From the NCBI GenBank assembly GCA_947085815.1, contig CAMTXU010000024.1:1-64000 (forward strand): DNA of 64,000 bases. Reading direction: 5' to 3'. The notes under the pieces are model-generated. The model did no database searches. It saw nothing but the letters and a program-made list of their open reading frames with translations, and had not been told where the DNA came from. Within the stretch, counting starts at the first letter, position 1. Each line of letters opens with the position of its first letter. The position numbers and the translations under genes were made by a program. Positions 62,150-64,000 of this stretch are shown here, piece after piece. This DNA comes from Fen-1258 sp947085815. GTDB lineage: Bacteria; Bacteroidota; Ignavibacteria; Ignavibacteriales; Melioribacteraceae.

Positions 62150-62178
62150 TGGCATTCTTTTCGACCAAGATAATTATT

Positions 62179-62285
62179 AGAGGTTGTCTCAAATGTAATG
62201 TTTTATAATAGAATAGCCCACGGATGACGCAGATAAAGCAGATTTTCGCAGATTATTTATTTGAATAATTACTTTTGAGACAGAT
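62179..62285. repeat. Palindromic repeat (family C) between convergent genes
   Basis: It starts agaggttgtctcaaa (as at 28424) and ends ttttgagacag. The interior has gacgcagataaagcagattt and tcgcagattattt, shared in part with the family A element at 23785. It separates gcdH-like and rmuC and ends about 7 bp from the rmuC stop. Confidence 0.75.
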
Positions 62286-62291
62286 TCTTTT

Positions 62292-63578
62292 TTATTCAAG
62301 CAAACCTGATTGCTTTGATGAAGGTAGTTCTTGAACATCTTTAAGTTGTCTCTCAATCTTTCGAGAAGATTTTGCCGCGTCATCAATAGTGTTACTTGCT
62401 TCTTGCAGTTTCTTCTGTGTCTTTTCGAGAATATCACCGAACTTTCCAAACTCGGATTTTACACCGCCAAGAATTTTCCAAACTTCGCTCGATCTTTTTT
62501 CAATCGCTAAAGTCCTAAATCCCATCTGCAAACTATTGAGCAATGCGGCTAAAGTTGTCGGTCCGGAGACTACAACACGGAACTCACGTTGTAAAAATTC
62601 CGCTAATCCGGGACGGCGCAATACCTCGGCATATAATCCTTCGATCGGTAAGAACATTATCGCAAAATCTGTAGTGTGAGGCGGATCCAGATATTTTTCA
62701 GCTATCTTCTTTGCCTCACCTTTGATGCGTGTTTCAATTGCCTTATTCGCTTCATTGATGGCAACAATATTTGCCAGATCTTGAGCATCAAGTAATCTCT
62801 GATAATCTTCCACCGGAAACTTTGCATCTATAGGTAACCATACAATTTCACTTTTTACTAAATCCCGGCCCGGAAGTTTAATTCCTATCTCAACACGATC
62901 GCTGCTTCCTTTTTTAGTGATAACATTTTTCTCGTATTGCTCTGGTGTTAGAATTTGATCTATCAAGTTCTCTAATTGTATTTCACCCCAACCACCGCGA
63001 GTTTTTACATTAGTCAAAACATTTTTGAGATCGCCAACTCCGCGCGCCAGTTCCTGCATGTCGCCTAAACCTTTGTAGACTTGTTCAAGCCGATCACTAA
63101 CAAGCTTAAATGATTCGCCGAGACGCTTCTCCAGCGTCTCATGTAATTTTTCGTCGACTGTCAATCTCATCTCTTCCAATTTCTTCTCATTCTTATCCTG
63201 TATTTCTTTCAATTGAGATTCAACTTTTTCTTGAAGTTTATCAAATTTCTGCTCGTTCACTTGAGTGAGAGTGTTCATCTGCTTTGCAAAGAGATCAAGC
63301 TGGTTTTTTTGTCCCTTCGAAATTTCTCCTATGGTATTTGATATCTGTTCGCCAAGTTTTAGAATCGACTCGTTAACTTCTACACGCTGTGCTTTATTGT
63401 TATTTGAAGTTTCCTCTCTATTACGAGCAATTTCATCTCGGAACGATCTGTCCAACTTTTCAAATTCACTTTTCAAAACAGTATCATTCCCGGTTGAAAG
63501 TTTTTTATTCATCATAAAAAAGAAAATGATAACGGATAATAGAATTAGGATTGAGAGTGCCAGCAAGATTTCATTCAT
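62292..63578 (-). CDS. rmuC: DNA recombination protein RmuC
   Basis: The 428-residue protein has an N-terminal membrane helix (ILLALSILILLSVIIFFFMM), a long coiled coil (about 25-165), and the RmuC nuclease-like core (about 170-370). The core contains the TRGGWGEIQLENLID segment, then WLPIDAKFPVEDYQRL, FAIMFLPIEGLYAEVLR and VVSGPTTLAALLNSL. RmuC limits inversions between short inverted repeats (family knowledge), notable in a genome rich in palindromes. The C-terminal tail is a second coiled coil. Length is normal. Confidence 0.92.
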   Translation of the reverse strand: MNEILLALSILILLSVIIFFFMMNKKLSTGNDTVLKSEFEKLDRSFRDEIARNREETSNNNKAQRVEVNESILKLGEQISNTIGEISKGQKNQLDLFAKQMNTLTQVNEQKFDKLQEKVESQLKEIQDKNEKKLEEMRLTVDEKLHETLEKRLGESFKLVSDRLEQVYKGLGDMQELARGVGDLKNVLTNVKTRGGWGEIQLENLIDQILTPEQYEKNVITKKGSSDRVEIGIKLPGRDLVKSEIVWLPIDAKFPVEDYQRLLDAQDLANIVAINEANKAIETRIKGEAKKIAEKYLDPPHTTDFAIMFLPIEGLYAEVLRRPGLAEFLQREFRVVVSGPTTLAALLNSLQMGFRTLAIEKRSSEVWKILGGVKSEFGKFGDILEKTQKKLQEASNTIDDAAKSSRKIERQLKDVQELPSSKQSGLLE

Positions 63579-63695
63579 AATTTCACCAATGATTTAGGAG
63601 TTGGGCAGAATTGCATGGGCTTATTTATTAAATATTTTGTTATTCAGCAAATCATTTATTTCATAAATTTAGAAAGTAATTCTTGGAAAGCATAA

Positions 63696-64000
63696 ATGAG
63701 CACTTGGAAAAAAAATGTAATTAGTATTTCTGTATCGTTGATAGTAATTGTACTGGTCATTTTTTCACTCTCCTTTTTCATGCTGAAAAAATCTTTACCC
63801 CAATATAATGGTGAAAAAAATGTTAAGGGACTGCACAGCATCGTTGATATTTATCGAGATGCCTTCGCAATACCATTAATTAAAGCAAGAGACGATGAAG
63901 ACGCCGCATTTGCGCTCGGATATGTTCATGCTCAGGAACGGTTGTTTCAGATGGATATTGCCCGGAGAGCAGGTGAGGGAAGGTTAAGTGAAGTGCTCGG
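63696..64000 (+). CDS. Penicillin acylase family hydrolase, N-terminal fragment
   Basis: The frame opens with ATG at 63696 (TGGAAAG upstream) and runs off the window after 101 codons. It has an N-terminal membrane/signal segment (VISISVSLIVIVLVIFSLSFFML). The penicillin-amidase alpha-chain signature follows: VDIYRDAFAIPLIKARDDED, FALGYVHAQERLFQMDIARR and AGEGRLSEVLG. These enzymes are Ntn hydrolases that cleave amides after self-processing. The catalytic Ser of the beta chain lies outside the window, so activity cannot be judged. Confidence 0.85.
   Translation, partial: MSTWKKNVISISVSLIVIVLVIFSLSFFMLKKSLPQYNGEKNVKGLHSIVDIYRDAFAIPLIKARDDEDAAFALGYVHAQERLFQMDIARRAGEGRLSEVL

Noticed and set aside
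1..64000. CRISPR arrays, tRNA or rRNA genes, phage or transposase genes
   Set aside because: No regularly spaced direct repeats, cloverleaf-type sequences, rRNA segments or recognisable recombinase/transposase frames were seen by eye; a covariance-model scan would be decisive.

Overview
The window is an AT-rich chromosomal segment of a Gram-negative bacterium, most likely Bacteroidota/Ignavibacteriota (inference). The evidence is Kdo/LPS-export genes, a complete Bat (aerotolerance) operon, a bacillithiol-type deacetylase, the yicC-gmk-rpoZ cluster, and two promoters of the Bacteroidota form TTG-N20-TAnnTTTG (before yicC and before a B12-domain gene). TTG and GTG starts are common and genes are tightly packed with many 1-29 nt overlaps. 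I see no rRNA, tRNA, CRISPR array, transposase or phage gene.

Layout. 1-5.3 kb: the tail of an Omp85-type barrel protein, then yicC-gmk-rpoZ, a family-4 uracil-DNA glycosylase, dnaB and a DUF1460 NlpC/P60-like amidase. 5.3-12.2 kb: endonuclease IV, an RmlD-like reductase coupled to ribD-ribE-ribBA-ribH (complete riboflavin pathway), and gatB. 12.8-18.8 kb: CBS protein, BshB1-like deacetylase, DASS transporter, DUF302, cyclophilin, bacteriohemerythrin, EttA-type ABC-F. 19-31 kb: a modular lipoprotein nuclease, an ABC-F remnant, an OB-fold lipoprotein, a J-domain protein, RecQ, a secreted S9 peptidase, an HI0933-family flavoprotein and an RlmI-type methyltransferase.

31.4-41 kb is the MoxR/DUF58/Bat operon followed by an M48 protease. 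41.3-44.3 kb holds a VWA lipoprotein, gatC, kdsB and a stand-alone B12-binding subunit. 44.4-52.3 kb holds a membrane acyltransferase-like protein, ruvB, and an envelope operon: kdsA, a KdsC-like HAD protein, an unrecognised gene, kdsD, lptC, an OstA-like gene and lptB, which together make Kdo and export LPS. 52.3-60.7 kb (minus strand) has a CoA-acylating aldehyde dehydrogenase, a LytS/LytR-type two-component system with two LiaF-like membrane proteins, and a two-gene 2-oxoacid:ferredoxin oxidoreductase. The window ends with a glutaryl-CoA dehydrogenase-type enzyme, RmuC and the first 101 codons of a penicillin-acylase-family protein.

The most unusual layer is a set of small dispersed palindromic repeats. 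They occupy nearly every large intergenic gap, often lie between convergent genes, and appear to have entered reading frames: inside the UDG linker, at the BatE N-terminus and at the M48 C-terminus. Two copies of a 96-bp MITE-like element share an exact 32-nt block 31 kb apart. I did not find a convincing wholly new multigene system. The nearest candidates are the in-frame palindromic elements, the unrecognised gene inside the Kdo/LPS operon, and the LiaF-LiaF-LytS-LytR membrane-sensing cluster. All identifications come from reading translated sequence and motifs; no database search was run.
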